A stretch of 64,000 nucleotides of DNA from RPQJ01 sp963732415 (GCA_963732415.1 CAVSZK010000021.1:310001-374000); one strand, 5' to 3'. Shown: positions 1 through 8,465, numbered from the stretch's first letter. The notes: a model not told the origin generated them from the letters alone. Program-made: numbers and translations.

Positions 1-1258
1 AGTTGCCGACCTTGAGCATGTCGAGGCCGTTCGATATCTCCTGCCAGACCGTCTTCTTGTCGTCGAGCGTCTGGCGCGACTGGTCCACGTACGCGAGCTG
101 CACGCTCGGTCCCATGCGGATCTCGCCCGAGTCGGCCGTCTCCTGCCCGGTGATGATGCGGAACAGCGTGGTCTTGCCGGCACCGTTCGGGCCGATGATA
201 CCGACGATGCCTCCCTGCGGCAGGTTGAAGTCCATGTTCTCGAACAGGATCTTCTCACCGTAGGCCTTGGAGAGGCCCTTTGCCTCGACCACCAGGTCAC
301 CGAGGCGCGGGCCGGGCGGGATGTAGATCTCGTTGGTCTCGTTGCGCTCCTGGAACTCGCGCGACTGCAGTTCCTCGAAGCGCTGCATGCGCGCCTTGCT
401 CTTGGCCTGGCGGGCCTTCGGGTTCTGCCGGACCCACTCGAGCTCGCGCGCGAGCATTTTCTTGAGCGCTCCCTGCTGCTGCTCCTCGACCTGCAGCCGC
501 TTCTCCTTCTGCTCGAGCCACGAGGAGTAGTTGCCCTGCCACGGGATGCCGAAGCCGCGGTCGAGCTCGAGGATCCACCCCGCCACGTTGTCGAGGAAGT
601 AGCGGTCGTGGGTCACCGCGATCACGGTACCGGGATACTGCTCGAGGTAGTGTTCGAGCCAGCGCACGGATTCCGCATCGAGATGGTTCGTGGGCTCATC
701 GAGCAAAAGCATGTCGGGTTTCGACAGCAGCAGCTGGCAGAGCGCCACGCGCCGCCGTTCGCCGCCGGAGATCTTCGTCACGTCGGCGTCCCAGGGCGGC
801 AGGCGCAGTGCGTCGGCGGCGACCTCGAGCTGCCGTTCCAGGTTGTGGCCGTCCGCGGCCTGGATGATGGCTTCGAGCCTGGCCTGCTCGGCCGCGAGCT
901 TGTCGAAGTCGGCATCGGGCTCGGCGTAGGCGGCGTATACGGCGTCGAGCCCTGTCAGCGCGTCCTTGACCTGGCTCACCGCCACCTCGACGTTGCCGCG
1001 CACGTCCTTGGCGGGGTCGAGCTTCGGCTCCTGCTCCAGGAAGCCGATTCGGATGCCCGGCTGCGGCCGGGCTTCGCCCTCGAACTCCTTGTCGACGCCG
1101 GCCATGATGCGCAGCAACGTGGATTTGCCGGAGCCGTTCAGGCCGAGCACGCCGATCTTGGCGCCCGGGAAGAAGCTGAGCGATATGTCGCGGAGGATCA
1201 TGCGCTTCGGGGGCACGATCTTCCCGACGCGATTCATCGTGTAAATGAACTGGGCCAT
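1..1258 (-). CDS. ettA: Energy-dependent translational throttle protein EttA, C-terminus outside window
   Basis: This is an ABC-F ATPase that binds the ribosomal E site and gates the first steps of elongation according to ATP/ADP ratio. Reading the minus strand from the ATG at 1258 gives MAQFIYTMNRVGK, nearly identical to the E. coli EttA start. The first Walker A (GLNGSGKS) is at about residues 39-46. An SGGERRR signature and LLLDEPTNHLD follow. The linker contains the ELEWVRQ and KARMQRFEEL stretches typical of the P-site tRNA interaction motif, and a second Walker A (GPNGAGKTT) follows. About 419 of roughly 555 residues are present. The second signature and Walker B lie beyond position 1. 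It is transcribed away from glyA, with a candidate -10 at 1296-1301. The family assignment is secure. Confidence 0.96.
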   Translation of the reverse strand, partial: MAQFIYTMNRVGKIVPPKRMILRDISLSFFPGAKIGVLGLNGSGKSTLLRIMAGVDKEFEGEARPQPGIRIGFLEQEPKLDPAKDVRGNVEVAVSQVKDALTGLDAVYAAYAEPDADFDKLAAEQARLEAIIQAADGHNLERQLEVAADALRLPPWDADVTKISGGERRRVALCQLLLSKPDMLLLDEPTNHLDAESVRWLEHYLEQYPGTVIAVTHDRYFLDNVAGWILELDRGFGIPWQGNYSSWLEQKEKRLQVEEQQQGALKKMLARELEWVRQNPKARQAKSKARMQRFEELQSREFQERNETNEIYIPPGPRLGDLVVEAKGLSKAYGEKILFENMDFNLPQGGIVGIIGPNGAGKTTLFRIITGQETADSGEIRMGPSVQLAYVDQSRQTLDDKKTVWQEISNGLDMLKVGN

Positions 1259-1295
1259 GGGTTCTCAGGTCGGCTGGGACGGAAAAAGGGCCGCG

Positions 1296-1301
1296 ATTAT
1301 G
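1296..1301 (-). promoter_or_regulatory. candidate -10 box for ettA
   Basis: On the minus strand this reads CATAAT and is followed at once by CGCGGCCC, about 38 nt before the ettA ATG. It lies inside a short perfect palindrome (GGCCGC-6 nt-GCGGCC, 1289-1306 region). No convincing -35 was found. Confidence 0.35.
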
Positions 1302-1351
1302 CGGCCTTCGGGCGCGGCGCGTCACGGGCGACCGGGCATCGGTTGTAGCAC

Positions 1352-1468
1352 GGGCGCCGGTGTTGCGGTTCGCCCTGTCGGGGACGGCGTGAATCCATCC
1401 CTGGAGCCTCGCGCGCGGCGTCCCTGCCGCGCGACGCCCCTCCAGGGCAACCCGCAACACCGGCGCCC
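1352..1468 (-). repeat. hairpin repeat copy A (minus orientation)
   Basis: The core at 1380-1440 is the reverse complement of the core in copies B and D. It contains the inner hairpin CGCGCGGC-6 nt-GCCGCGCG. The outer arms 1352-1368 and 1452-1468 are perfect 17-bp inverted repeats, extended inward with small gaps. The arm sequence is unique to this copy. Confidence 0.85.
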
Positions 1469-1541
1469 TGCGCCGTGCCTGCCGATACGCGCCGGCGTTT
1501 GACGTTCGGGGCCACCGACCGGTCGGCGTTGCGAGGGGGTG

Positions 1542-1634
1542 CTGGGGCGGGGAGGCCGGGGCGTCGCGCGGCATGGACGCCGCGCGCGAGCCCCCATGGA
1601 CGGGTTCATGGCGTCCCCGGACTCGCCGCCCCAG
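1542..1634 (+). repeat. hairpin repeat copy B
   Basis: The core (about 1558-1618) differs from copy D by one base over about 60. Outer arms 1542-1561 and 1615-1634 are 20-nt inverted repeats with 18 matching positions. The core holds two smaller hairpins, one CGCGCGGC/GCCGCGCG and one near its 3' end. Confidence 0.85.
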
Positions 1635-1785
1635 TGCCGCCGACGCAGCGCTGGAACAGGCGTCCGCCAGCCTCGCTGCCACCGCGCCGCCGATGCAGCG
1701 CTGGAACCGACGTCTTCGCCCGGCGTGCCCGGCCGTGGTTGGCGTTCCACAGCCGTGGCTGCGGGAGTGTGCGGTCGCAACCGGC

Positions 1786-1791
1786 TACAAT
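1786..1791 (+). promoter_or_regulatory. candidate -10 box for glyA
   Basis: TACAAT followed by TGCGCG lies 26 bp before the chosen glyA start. A -35 match is weak. Confidence 0.4.
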
Positions 1792-1817
1792 TGCGCGTTA
1801 ACGACCGTGGAGTGCCA

Positions 1818-3071
1818 ATGTTCCCCGCCAGCATGAAAATCGCCGGGTTCGACCCCGAACTCGCGGCCGCGCTCGATCACGAGCGCGTACGCCAGGAAGA
1901 ACACATCGAGCTGATTGCCTCCGAGAACTACGCGAGCCCGCGTGTACTCGAGGCACAGGGCTCGGTGCTGACCAACAAGTACGCCGAGGGTTACCCCGGC
2001 AAGCGCTACTACGGTGGCTGCGAGTACGTGGACGTGGCCGAACAGCTCGCGATCGACCGCGCGAAAAAGCTGTTCGGTGCCGCCTACGCGAACGTGCAGC
2101 CGCACTCCGGGTCGCAGGCGAACGTCGCCGCGTACCTCGCGTTGATCAGTCCGGGCGACACCATCCTCGGCATGAGCCTTGACCACGGTGGACACCTGAC
2201 CCACGGCGCCAAGGTCAACTTCTCCGGCAGGATATTCAACGCCGTGCAGTACGGCCTCGACCCGGCCACCGGCGAAATCGACTATGCCGAGGTCGAGCGC
2301 CTGGCTCATGAGCACCAGCCGAAGCTCATCGTCGCTGGGTTCTCCGCGTATTCGCGGGTTGTCGACTGGGCGCGGTTCCGCGCCATCGCCGATGCGGTCG
2401 GTGCGTACTTCCTGGTCGACATGGCCCACGTTGCCGGCCTTGTGGCCGCGGGCGTTTATCCGAACCCAGTCGCGCACGCCGACGTCGTTACGACCACCAC
2501 GCACAAGACGCTGCGTGGCCCGCGCGGCGGCCTGATCCTCGCGCGCGCGAATGACGAGATCACCAAGAAGCTCAACTCCATGATCTTCCCGGGCACCCAG
2601 GGCGGCCCGCTGATGCACGTGATCGCCGCCAAGGCCGTTGCGTTCCTCGAGGCCATGCAGCCGGAATTCGTTGGTTACCAGCAGCAGGTGGTATCGAACG
2701 CGCGTGCCATGGTCGCGGGACTCATCGCCCGCGGCCACAGGATCGTCTCGGGCGGTACCGACAACCACCTGTTCCTGGTGGACCTGGTCGAGAAGGGTGT
2801 CACCGGCAAGGACGCGGACGCGGCGCTCGGGCGTGCCAACATTACGGTCAACAAGAACACCGTGCCGAATGATCCGCGCTCGCCATTCGTCACCAGCGGC
2901 CTGCGCATCGGCACGCCGGCGGTCACGACCCGCGGCTTCCGGGAGGCGGAGGTCACCCAGTTGTCCGGCTGGATCGCCGACGTGCTGGACGACGTCGGCA
3001 ACGAAGTGGTGATAGGCCGTACACGCCAGGCGGTGCTCGAGATATGCCGGCGCTATCCGGTTTACGGATAG
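1818..3071 (+). CDS. glyA: Serine hydroxymethyltransferase
   Basis: A cytoplasmic PLP enzyme interconverting serine plus tetrahydrofolate with glycine plus 5,10-methylene-THF, the main one-carbon source. The protein has 417 residues, the usual length. The PLP lysine is K230 in TTTTHKTLRGPRGG. The N-terminal IELIASENYAS and the NKYAEGYPGKRYYGG stretch are diagnostic. The ATG at 1818 is chosen because MFPASMKIAGFDPEL matches family N-termini; the frame is open upstream through repeat B but that part is not coding. nrdR begins 21 bp downstream, so cotranscription is likely, as in many gammaproteobacteria (glyA-nrdR-rib). Confidence 0.97.
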   Translation: MFPASMKIAGFDPELAAALDHERVRQEEHIELIASENYASPRVLEAQGSVLTNKYAEGYPGKRYYGGCEYVDVAEQLAIDRAKKLFGAAYANVQPHSGSQANVAAYLALISPGDTILGMSLDHGGHLTHGAKVNFSGRIFNAVQYGLDPATGEIDYAEVERLAHEHQPKLIVAGFSAYSRVVDWARFRAIADAVGAYFLVDMAHVAGLVAAGVYPNPVAHADVVTTTTHKTLRGPRGGLILARANDEITKKLNSMIFPGTQGGPLMHVIAAKAVAFLEAMQPEFVGYQQQVVSNARAMVAGLIARGHRIVSGGTDNHLFLVDLVEKGVTGKDADAALGRANITVNKNTVPNDPRSPFVTSGLRIGTPAVTTRGFREAEVTQLSGWIADVLDDVGNEVVIGRTRQAVLEICRRYPVYG

Positions 3072-3092
3072 GCGGGGGCGGGCGGACCAGCC

Positions 3093-3614
3093 ATGCACTG
3101 CCCGTTCTGCGACCACGATGAGACCAAGGTCATCGACTCGCGCCTCGCGGCCGAGGGTCAGCAGGTGCGCCGGCGTCGCGAGTGCCTGAAGTGCGACGAG
3201 CGATTCACGACTTTCGAGTCTGCGGAACTGGTGATGCCGAGGGTCGTGAAGAGCGATGCGACCCGCGAGCCCTTCGACGAGTCGAAGCTGCGTTCGGGCA
3301 TGCTGAAGGCGCTGGAGAAACGGCCTGTGTCCATTGAGTCCGTGGACGCCGCGGTGAACCACGTCTGCCACAAGCTCCGCACGCTCGGCGAGCGGGAGGT
3401 GCCGGCCAGGCTGGTTGGTGAGCTGGTCATGGACGAGCTGCACCGCCTCGACGAGGTGGCCTACGTGCGCTTCGCTTCGGTCTACCGCAGCTTCCAGGAC
3501 GTGGACGCTTTCCACGAAGAGATCGAGCGTCTGCGCCACCGACGACCCCACACGGTCGAGGACCTGCAGCTCGGCCTGTGGTCCGCCATCAAGCCGGAGG
3601 ACGACGGAAAGTGA
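3093..3614 (+). CDS. nrdR: Transcriptional repressor NrdR
   Basis: An ATP/dATP-sensing repressor of ribonucleotide reductase genes. The 173-residue protein has an N-terminal zinc ribbon with C3, C6, C31 and C34, and then an ATP-cone beginning near PRVVKSDATREPFDESKL. Arginine-rich RRRRE precedes the second Cys pair, as is usual for the DNA-binding ribbon. It lies between glyA and ribD. Its TGA overlaps the GTG start of ribD (GTGA at 3611-3614), implying translational coupling with the riboflavin genes. Confidence 0.97.
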   Translation: MHCPFCDHDETKVIDSRLAAEGQQVRRRRECLKCDERFTTFESAELVMPRVVKSDATREPFDESKLRSGMLKALEKRPVSIESVDAAVNHVCHKLRTLGEREVPARLVGELVMDELHRLDEVAYVRFASVYRSFQDVDAFHEEIERLRHRRPHTVEDLQLGLWSAIKPEDDGK

Positions 3615-4729
3615 CCGGCTTTTCCGCTGACGACCGGCGCTTCATGCAGCGCGCGCTCGAGCTCGCCGAGTCTGGCCTTTACTCGACTCCGCCCAATCCG
3701 GCCGTCGGCTGCGTGCTCGAGCGTTGGGGCCAGCCCGTCGGCGAGGGCTTTCACGCACGCGCTGGCGGGGCGCACGCTGAAATCGCGGCACTGGAAAACG
3801 CGGGCCCGGCAGCTGAGGGTGCCACGGCGTACGTCACGCTGGAGCCCTGTTCGCACCATGGCCGGACGCCGCCCTGCGTTGACGCGCTGATCGCGGCGAG
3901 GGTGGCGCGGGTGGTCGTCGCGATGCGGGACCCGAATCCGGCCGTGGACGGCGACGGCCTCGCGCGCCTCGCCGCCGCAGGCATCGCGACCGACGTCGGG
4001 CTGATGTCGGACGAGGCGCGGGAGATGAACCGCGGCTTCGTGAGTCGCATGACCCGCGGCCGCCCCTGGGTCACGCTGAAGCTGGGCGCGAGCCTCGACG
4101 GTCGCACTGCGCTAGCCAACGGCACCAGCAAGTGGATCACCGGCGAACCTGCGCGCGCCGACGTGCAGAGATTGCGCTCGCGCGCCTCCGCGGTCATCAC
4201 TGGCAGCGGGACGGTCGTGGCGGATGACCCGCTGCTCACCGCACGCGATCAGCGCTTCGAGATGCGCGGGCGCCGACCGTTGCGGGTCGTGCTGGACAGC
4301 TCACTGCGAACGCCACCACATGCGCACGTGCTGTCGGTCGCGGGGCCGACATTGATCTTCACCCGCGATGCGCAATCCGGGCTCGCCGAGGAACTGCGCG
4401 AGGCTGGGGCCAGGGTCGAGGCCGTGGCGCCCGGTGACGGCGGTCTCGACATTGCCTCCGTGCTGGCGAGACTCGCGGTGCTCGAGTGCAACGAGGTGCT
4501 GGTCGAGGCAGGCCCGACGCTGGCGGGCGAGTTCCTGCGTGCGGGCTTCGCGGACGAGATCGTTGTCTACATGGCACCTGTGGTGCTCGGCAGCGCGGCC
4601 CGCAGCCTGTTCAATATGCCGGCGCTCGAACGGATGTGTGACCGCTGCGAGTTCACGTGGCGCGAAGTGGATCGGGTCGGCGACGACCTGCGACTGACGC
4701 TGCGCCCGCGGCGCAGGGAGGAAGGCTGA
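3611..4729 (+). CDS. ribD: Bifunctional riboflavin deaminase/reductase RibD
   Basis: Catalyses two consecutive steps of riboflavin synthesis: deamination of the pyrimidine product of GTP cyclohydrolase II, then NADPH reduction of the ribosyl side chain. The deaminase domain has H55-A-E57 and zinc ligands C80 and C89 in PCSHHGRTPPC. The reductase domain starts around WVTLKLGASLDGRTA. With the GTG start at 3611 the protein has 372 residues, normal for RibD; the open frame extends upstream but only into nrdR. It overlaps nrdR by 4 bp and its last base is the first of the ribE ATG. Confidence 0.96.
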   Translation: MTGFSADDRRFMQRALELAESGLYSTPPNPAVGCVLERWGQPVGEGFHARAGGAHAEIAALENAGPAAEGATAYVTLEPCSHHGRTPPCVDALIAARVARVVVAMRDPNPAVDGDGLARLAAAGIATDVGLMSDEAREMNRGFVSRMTRGRPWVTLKLGASLDGRTALANGTSKWITGEPARADVQRLRSRASAVITGSGTVVADDPLLTARDQRFEMRGRRPLRVVLDSSLRTPPHAHVLSVAGPTLIFTRDAQSGLAEELREAGARVEAVAPGDGGLDIASVLARLAVLECNEVLVEAGPTLAGEFLRAGFADEIVVYMAPVVLGSAARSLFNMPALERMCDRCEFTWREVDRVGDDLRLTLRPRRREEG

Positions 4730-5325
4730 TGTTCACCGGGATAGTGCAGGGCGTGGGCCGCATACGTTCAATCGAGCCGCGCGGCGGGGACGTGACGCTG
4801 TGGATCGAGGCCGGCCCGGTGCCGCTCGACGACGTGCAGGTGGGCGGCAGCATTGCAGTGGGCGGCGCCTGCCTCACGGCGACGCAACTCGAAGCCCATG
4901 CGTTCGCGGCAGACGTGTCGCGCGAGACACTGACGCACACGACGCTTGGCGCCGCCGTCGAGGGGGCGCGGGTCAACATCGAGAAAGCGCTGACGGCCGG
5001 CCAGGCGCTCGGCGGTCATTACGTCACGGGTCATGTCGACGGCGTTGGCCGTGTGGTATCACGGCACGACGACGCGCGGTCGGTGCGCGTGGAGTTCGAG
5101 GTGCCGGCCGAGCTCGCGCGCTACGTGGCGCGCAAGGGATCGGTATGCGTCGACGGGGTCAGCCTGACCGTGAACGGGGTAGAGGGACGTCGCTTCGACG
5201 TGAACCTGGTGCCGCACACGCTGGAACTGACGACCCTCGTGGACTGCGGGCCCGGCACCACGGTCAACCTCGAAGTGGACATCATCGCCCGCTACCTGGA
5301 GCGAATGCTGGAGGCCGGTCGCTGA
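4729..5325 (+). CDS. ribE: Riboflavin synthase, alpha subunit
   Basis: Dismutates two 6,7-dimethyl-8-ribityllumazine molecules to riboflavin and its pyrimidine precursor. It has 198 residues built of two homologous barrel halves: MFTGIVQGVGRI opens the first, GHYVTGHVDGVGRV opens the second. VCVDGVSLTVN belongs to the second half. The ATG at 4729 overlaps the ribD TGA (TGATG), so the two are coupled. A 113-bp gap with a hairpin follows before ribBX. Confidence 0.96.
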   Translation: MFTGIVQGVGRIRSIEPRGGDVTLWIEAGPVPLDDVQVGGSIAVGGACLTATQLEAHAFAADVSRETLTHTTLGAAVEGARVNIEKALTAGQALGGHYVTGHVDGVGRVVSRHDDARSVRVEFEVPAELARYVARKGSVCVDGVSLTVNGVEGRRFDVNLVPHTLELTTLVDCGPGTTVNLEVDIIARYLERMLEAGR

Positions 5326-5328
5326 GCG

Positions 5329-5354
5329 GGAGGCCGGCCAGCGCGCCAGCCTCC
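5329..5354 (+). terminator. hairpin after ribE, possible weak terminator
   Basis: GGAGGCCGGC and GCCAGCCTCC can pair at 9 of 10 positions around a 6-nt loop. No T-tract follows, so it may be an attenuating or RNA-stabilising hairpin and not a classical terminator. Confidence 0.35.
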
Positions 5355-5357
5355 TGC

Positions 5358-5407
5358 TACACTTGCGTCCCCGGTCCGGGCGCATCATGTCCGGCGAAAA
5401 TTATAGT
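5358..5407 (+). promoter_or_regulatory. candidate promoter region of ribBX
   Basis: TACACT followed by TGCGTCC (5358-5363) and TATAGT (5402-5407) are both -10-like. The second lies in an unusually AT-rich stretch (about 5398-5440) for this genome. No FMN riboswitch signature could be recognised in the gap. Confidence 0.3.
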
Positions 5408-5439
5408 TAAATAAAATAGATACTTACGGCCATTTCTAA

Positions 5440-6549
5440 ATGAGTTGCTTGAATACGATCGACGAGATCCTCCAGGACATCGGCAATGGCCGCATGGTGA
5501 TCCTGATGGACGACGAGGACCGTGAGAACGAAGGCGACCTGATCATGGCCGCCTCCAAGGTACGGCCCGAAGACATCAACTTCATGGCGCGGTACGGGCG
5601 CGGCCTGATCTGCCTGACGCTCACACGTGACCGATGCCGCCAGTTGCGGCTCCCGCTGATGGTCAGCGAAACGGATTCCGACCAGACGACGAACTTCACG
5701 TTGTCGATCGAGGCAGCCGAGGGCGTGACCACCGGCATTTCCGCCTACGACCGGGCGCACACCATCCGCACCGCCGTAGCGCCGGACGCGCGTCCGGAGC
5801 ACCTGCGCCAGCCCGGCCACATCTTCCCGCTGATGGCGCAGCCGGGCGGCGTGCTGACGCGCGCCGGCCACACGGAAGCAGGTTGCGACCTGGTGCGCCT
5901 CGCAGGTGTGGAACCTGCCGCGGTGATCGTCGAGATCCTGAACGAAGACGGCACCATGGCCCGTCGGCCGCAGCTCGAGGAATTCTCGCGCGAGCACGGG
6001 ATCAAGATGGGGACCATCGCGGACCTGATCCGCTATCGCCTCGAGAAAGAGCGCTCGGTCGAGCGCATCGCCGAGCGCGAGATTGCGACTGACTTTGGAC
6101 CCTTCCGGCTCTGCTGCTACGAGGACCATGTGAACGGGACAGTGCACCTCGCGCTGGTGCGCGGGTCGCTGGACAGTCGCACGGCGCCGCTGGTGCGCGT
6201 GCACCTCAAGGACACGGTGCGCGACCTGGTCGGCGCGCACGAGCAGGACCGCAGCTGGAGCCTGCGCAGCGCCATGGAGCGCATTGCGCGTGAGGACTCT
6301 GGGGTCATCGTGCTGCTGCGGCCGCACGAGAGCCCGCTCGAGATCGCGGAGGCGGTGCGCTCCGACAGCCGCATTCCGCGGAACCCGAAGGCCAGCGGGG
6401 CGCAGGTGCTGCGCACCTACGGCATCGGCGCTCAGATTCTGCAGGACCTCGGCGTGGTGCGTATGCGCGTACTGAGCGCGCCGAAACAGATGCACGGCCT
6501 GTCGGCATTCGGGCTCGAGGTCGTCGAGTACGTGGACGAGGGCGGCTGA
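5440..6549 (+). CDS. ribBX: 3,4-dihydroxy-2-butanone-4-phosphate synthase with degenerate GTP cyclohydrolase II domain (RibBX type)
   Basis: The N-terminal domain (about residues 1-205) makes DHBP from ribulose 5-phosphate. It carries MDDEDRENEGD near residues 23-33 and the GHTEAGCDL and RPGHIFPL-like motifs (here QPGHIFPL). The C-terminal half (about 206-369) resembles RibA, but where GTP cyclohydrolase II has three zinc-binding cysteines it reads VHLKDTVRDLVGAHEQDRS (about 250-270), with none. It is therefore very unlikely to hydrolyse GTP and matches the RibBX class. A separate ribA is expected elsewhere. It sits between ribE and ribH and supplies the four-carbon substrate of RibH. Confidence 0.93.
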   Translation: MSCLNTIDEILQDIGNGRMVILMDDEDRENEGDLIMAASKVRPEDINFMARYGRGLICLTLTRDRCRQLRLPLMVSETDSDQTTNFTLSIEAAEGVTTGISAYDRAHTIRTAVAPDARPEHLRQPGHIFPLMAQPGGVLTRAGHTEAGCDLVRLAGVEPAAVIVEILNEDGTMARRPQLEEFSREHGIKMGTIADLIRYRLEKERSVERIAEREIATDFGPFRLCCYEDHVNGTVHLALVRGSLDSRTAPLVRVHLKDTVRDLVGAHEQDRSWSLRSAMERIAREDSGVIVLLRPHESPLEIAEAVRSDSRIPRNPKASGAQVLRTYGIGAQILQDLGVVRMRVLSAPKQMHGLSAFGLEVVEYVDEGG

Positions 6550-6558
6550 GGAACCAGC

Positions 6559-7035
6559 ATGGACAACATTCGCACAATCAACGGTGACCTGATCGCGCGC
6601 GACCTGCGCTTCGCGATCGTTGCGGCGCGCTTCAACGACATGATCGTGGACTCGCTGGTGCGGGGCGCGGTCGACACGCTGGTGCGCCACGGCGCGGCTG
6701 AAAAACAGATCGAGCTCGTCCGCGTGCCGGGTGCCTTCGACCTGCCGCTGGTGGTGCAGAAGATCGCGGCGAGCAAGCGATGCGACGCCATCGTGGCGCT
6801 CGGCGCGGTGATCCGCGGCGCGACCCCCCACTTCGATCACGTGGCGGGGCAGTGCGCCGCCGGGCTCACGCGCGCATCGCTCGAGACCGGTGTCCCGGTG
6901 GCTTTCGGCGTGCTCACCACCGACACCATCGAACAGGCAATCGAGCGCGCCGGCACCAAGGCCGGCAACAAGGGCGCGGATGCTGCGCTTTGCGCGCTCG
7001 AGCTCGCGAACCTGCTGCGTCGGCTGGACGTCTGA
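6559..7035 (+). CDS. ribH: 6,7-dimethyl-8-ribityllumazine synthase
   Basis: Condenses DHBP with the pyrimidine from RibD to give lumazine, the substrate of RibE, usually as an icosahedral or pentameric shell. The 158-residue protein has FAIVAARFND, the VPGAFDLPL loop and GAVIRGATPHFDHV, whose histidine is the catalytic base. VAFGVLTTDTIEQA is the C-terminal signature. It begins 9 bp after ribBX, and nusB starts 2 bp after its stop. Confidence 0.97.
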   Translation: MDNIRTINGDLIARDLRFAIVAARFNDMIVDSLVRGAVDTLVRHGAAEKQIELVRVPGAFDLPLVVQKIAASKRCDAIVALGAVIRGATPHFDHVAGQCAAGLTRASLETGVPVAFGVLTTDTIEQAIERAGTKAGNKGADAALCALELANLLRRLDV

Positions 7036-7037
7036 TC

Positions 7038-7499
7038 GTGGCCAAACGCCCCGACCGGACCTCGCGGGCGCGGAGCCTGGCGCGCAAGTTCGCGATGCAG
7101 GCGCTCTACCAGTGGCAGCTCACGGGGCAATCCTGCGCCGAGCTGCGCAACCAGTACGCTGCCGAGGAAGGTTTCGGCGACGCCGACCGCGACTACTTCG
7201 AGGCGCTGCTCACCGGTACGACTGCGGAGCGGGAGTCGCTCGACGAGGCGCTCGGCTCGCTGCTCGATCGTCCCGTGGCACAACTCGACCCGGTCGAGCA
7301 TGCGGTCCTGCTGATCGGCCTGTATGAGCTGCGCGCGCAGCTCGACGTGCCGTACCGGGTGGTGATCAACGAGGGCGTCGACCTGACCAAGCGATTCGGG
7401 GCCACGGACGGACACAAGTTCGTCAACGCCGTGCTTGACCGGGCCGCCCGCGGCCTTCGCGCCGCCGAACAGTCGGCGGCGGCCCGCGCGCGCGCCTGA
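7038..7499 (+). CDS. nusB: Transcription antitermination factor NusB
   Basis: Binds boxA RNA with NusE (S10) in rRNA antitermination. The 153-residue protein starts with GTG at 7038, and the basic N-terminus reads ARSLARKFAMQALYQWQ. RVVINEGVDLTKRFG and HKFVNAVLDR are the family signatures near the C-terminus. The short gap from ribH (2 bp) and the ribH-nusB-thiL order are conserved in gammaproteobacteria. The last 15 residues are Ala/Arg rich. Confidence 0.95.
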   Translation: MAKRPDRTSRARSLARKFAMQALYQWQLTGQSCAELRNQYAAEEGFGDADRDYFEALLTGTTAERESLDEALGSLLDRPVAQLDPVEHAVLLIGLYELRAQLDVPYRVVINEGVDLTKRFGATDGHKFVNAVLDRAARGLRAAEQSAAARARA

Positions 7500-7511
7500 A
7501 CCGGGGGCGCC

Positions 7512-8465
7512 ATGGCGCTCGGCGAATTCGACCTCATCGACCGATTCTTCAGGCGCCCGCTGCGGCGGCGCGACGTGCTGCTCGGCGTGGGCGACGACGC
7601 TGCGCTGCTGGTGCCGCCTGCGGGATACGCGCTGGCCGCGGCGACCGATACTCTGGTTGAAGGGCGGCATTTCCTCGAGGGTGCTCCGGGTCGCTCCATC
7701 GGGCACCAGTCGCTGGCGGTCAACCTGAGCGACCTGGCCGCGATGGGGGCCGATCCGGCCTGGGCCCTGCTCTCCTTGTCGTTGCCCGAGGTGCGCGAGG
7801 ACTGGCTCGAGGATTTCGCAAGCGGGTTCTTCGCGCTCGCCGATGAGCAGGGCGTGGAACTCGTCGGCGGCGACACGGTGCGAGGGCCGCTGGTGGTAAC
7901 GGTGGAAGTGCTCGGCTTGGTCGAACCGGCGGCTGCGCTCAGGCGCTCGGGCGCGCGGCCGGGCGATCTTGTCTACGTGTCGGGCTCGCTGGGCGAGGCG
8001 GCGGCGGGCCTGGAGGCCTTGCGAGGTGGCAGCAGGATGGATTCAGGGGATCCGCTTGTGATGCGGTACCTGTACGCGCAGCCCAGGCTCGCACTCGGTC
8101 GCGCGCTGCGAGGTCGTGCGAGTGCCGCGATGGACGTGTCGGACGGCCTGCTTGGCGACCTCGGCAAGCTGTGCGCTGCGAGTGGCGTCGGAGCGCGGCT
8201 CGACCTCGGGGCGCTGCCCGTCTCGGAACGGCTGCTTGCCGGACTGGGGCGCGAGGCCGGCGAGCGCCTGGCGTTGCTGGGTGGCGACGACTACGAGCTG
8301 CTGTTCACGCTGCCGGCAGCCGACGCTGATCGGTACGAGGTGGAACTTGGCCGGTCCTGCCCGGTTAACCGGATCGGTGAAATCGAGGCGGGCTGTGGCG
8401 TGCGCTGCGAGCGGGACGGGCTGGTCATCCCTGCGGCAGGCACCGGATTCGACCACTTCGCCTGA
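7512..8465 (+). CDS. thiL: Thiamine-monophosphate kinase
   Basis: Phosphorylates thiamine monophosphate to the diphosphate cofactor with ATP, cytoplasmic. The 317-residue protein opens with GEFDLIDRFF and has GVGDDAALL, the metal/ATP site, near residue 30. The TDTLVEGRHF, SLAVNLSDLAAMGA and MDVSDGLLGDL motifs follow in order, as does LLGGDDYELLFT near the C-terminus. It ends the rib-nusB-thiL run. In many relatives pgpA follows; here a 159-bp gap and a protein kinase follow. Confidence 0.96.
   Translation: MALGEFDLIDRFFRRPLRRRDVLLGVGDDAALLVPPAGYALAAATDTLVEGRHFLEGAPGRSIGHQSLAVNLSDLAAMGADPAWALLSLSLPEVREDWLEDFASGFFALADEQGVELVGGDTVRGPLVVTVEVLGLVEPAAALRRSGARPGDLVYVSGSLGEAAAGLEALRGGSRMDSGDPLVMRYLYAQPRLALGRALRGRASAAMDVSDGLLGDLGKLCAASGVGARLDLGALPVSERLLAGLGREAGERLALLGGDDYELLFTLPAADADRYEVELGRSCPVNRIGEIEAGCGVRCERDGLVIPAAGTGFDHFA

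Larger units (their letters stand above)
1259..1817. other. 559-bp intergenic region ettA/glyA, filled with repeats
   Basis: No credible gene was found here; open frames are caused by high GC. It contains two copies of the hairpin repeat family in opposite orientation (1352-1468 and 1542-1634). A 24-bp motif with GCAGCGCTGGAAC at its heart occurs twice, 49 bp apart, starting near 1637 and 1686. The divergent promoters of ettA and glyA lie at its two ends. Confidence 0.8.

Noticed and set aside
1352..1634. CRISPR array
   Set aside because: The repeats are two inverted copies with different arms and no regular spacers.
1539..1817. Longer N-terminus for GlyA
   Set aside because: The frame is open through hairpin repeat B only because of base composition. 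Homology begins at MFPASMKIAG.
1785..3551. 588-residue minus-strand frame across glyA and nrdR
   Set aside because: It arises from high GC and is opposite two clear genes; its protein has no recognisable domain.
5326..5439. FMN riboswitch before ribBX
   Set aside because: The gap is only about 114 bp and the conserved riboswitch segments were not found.
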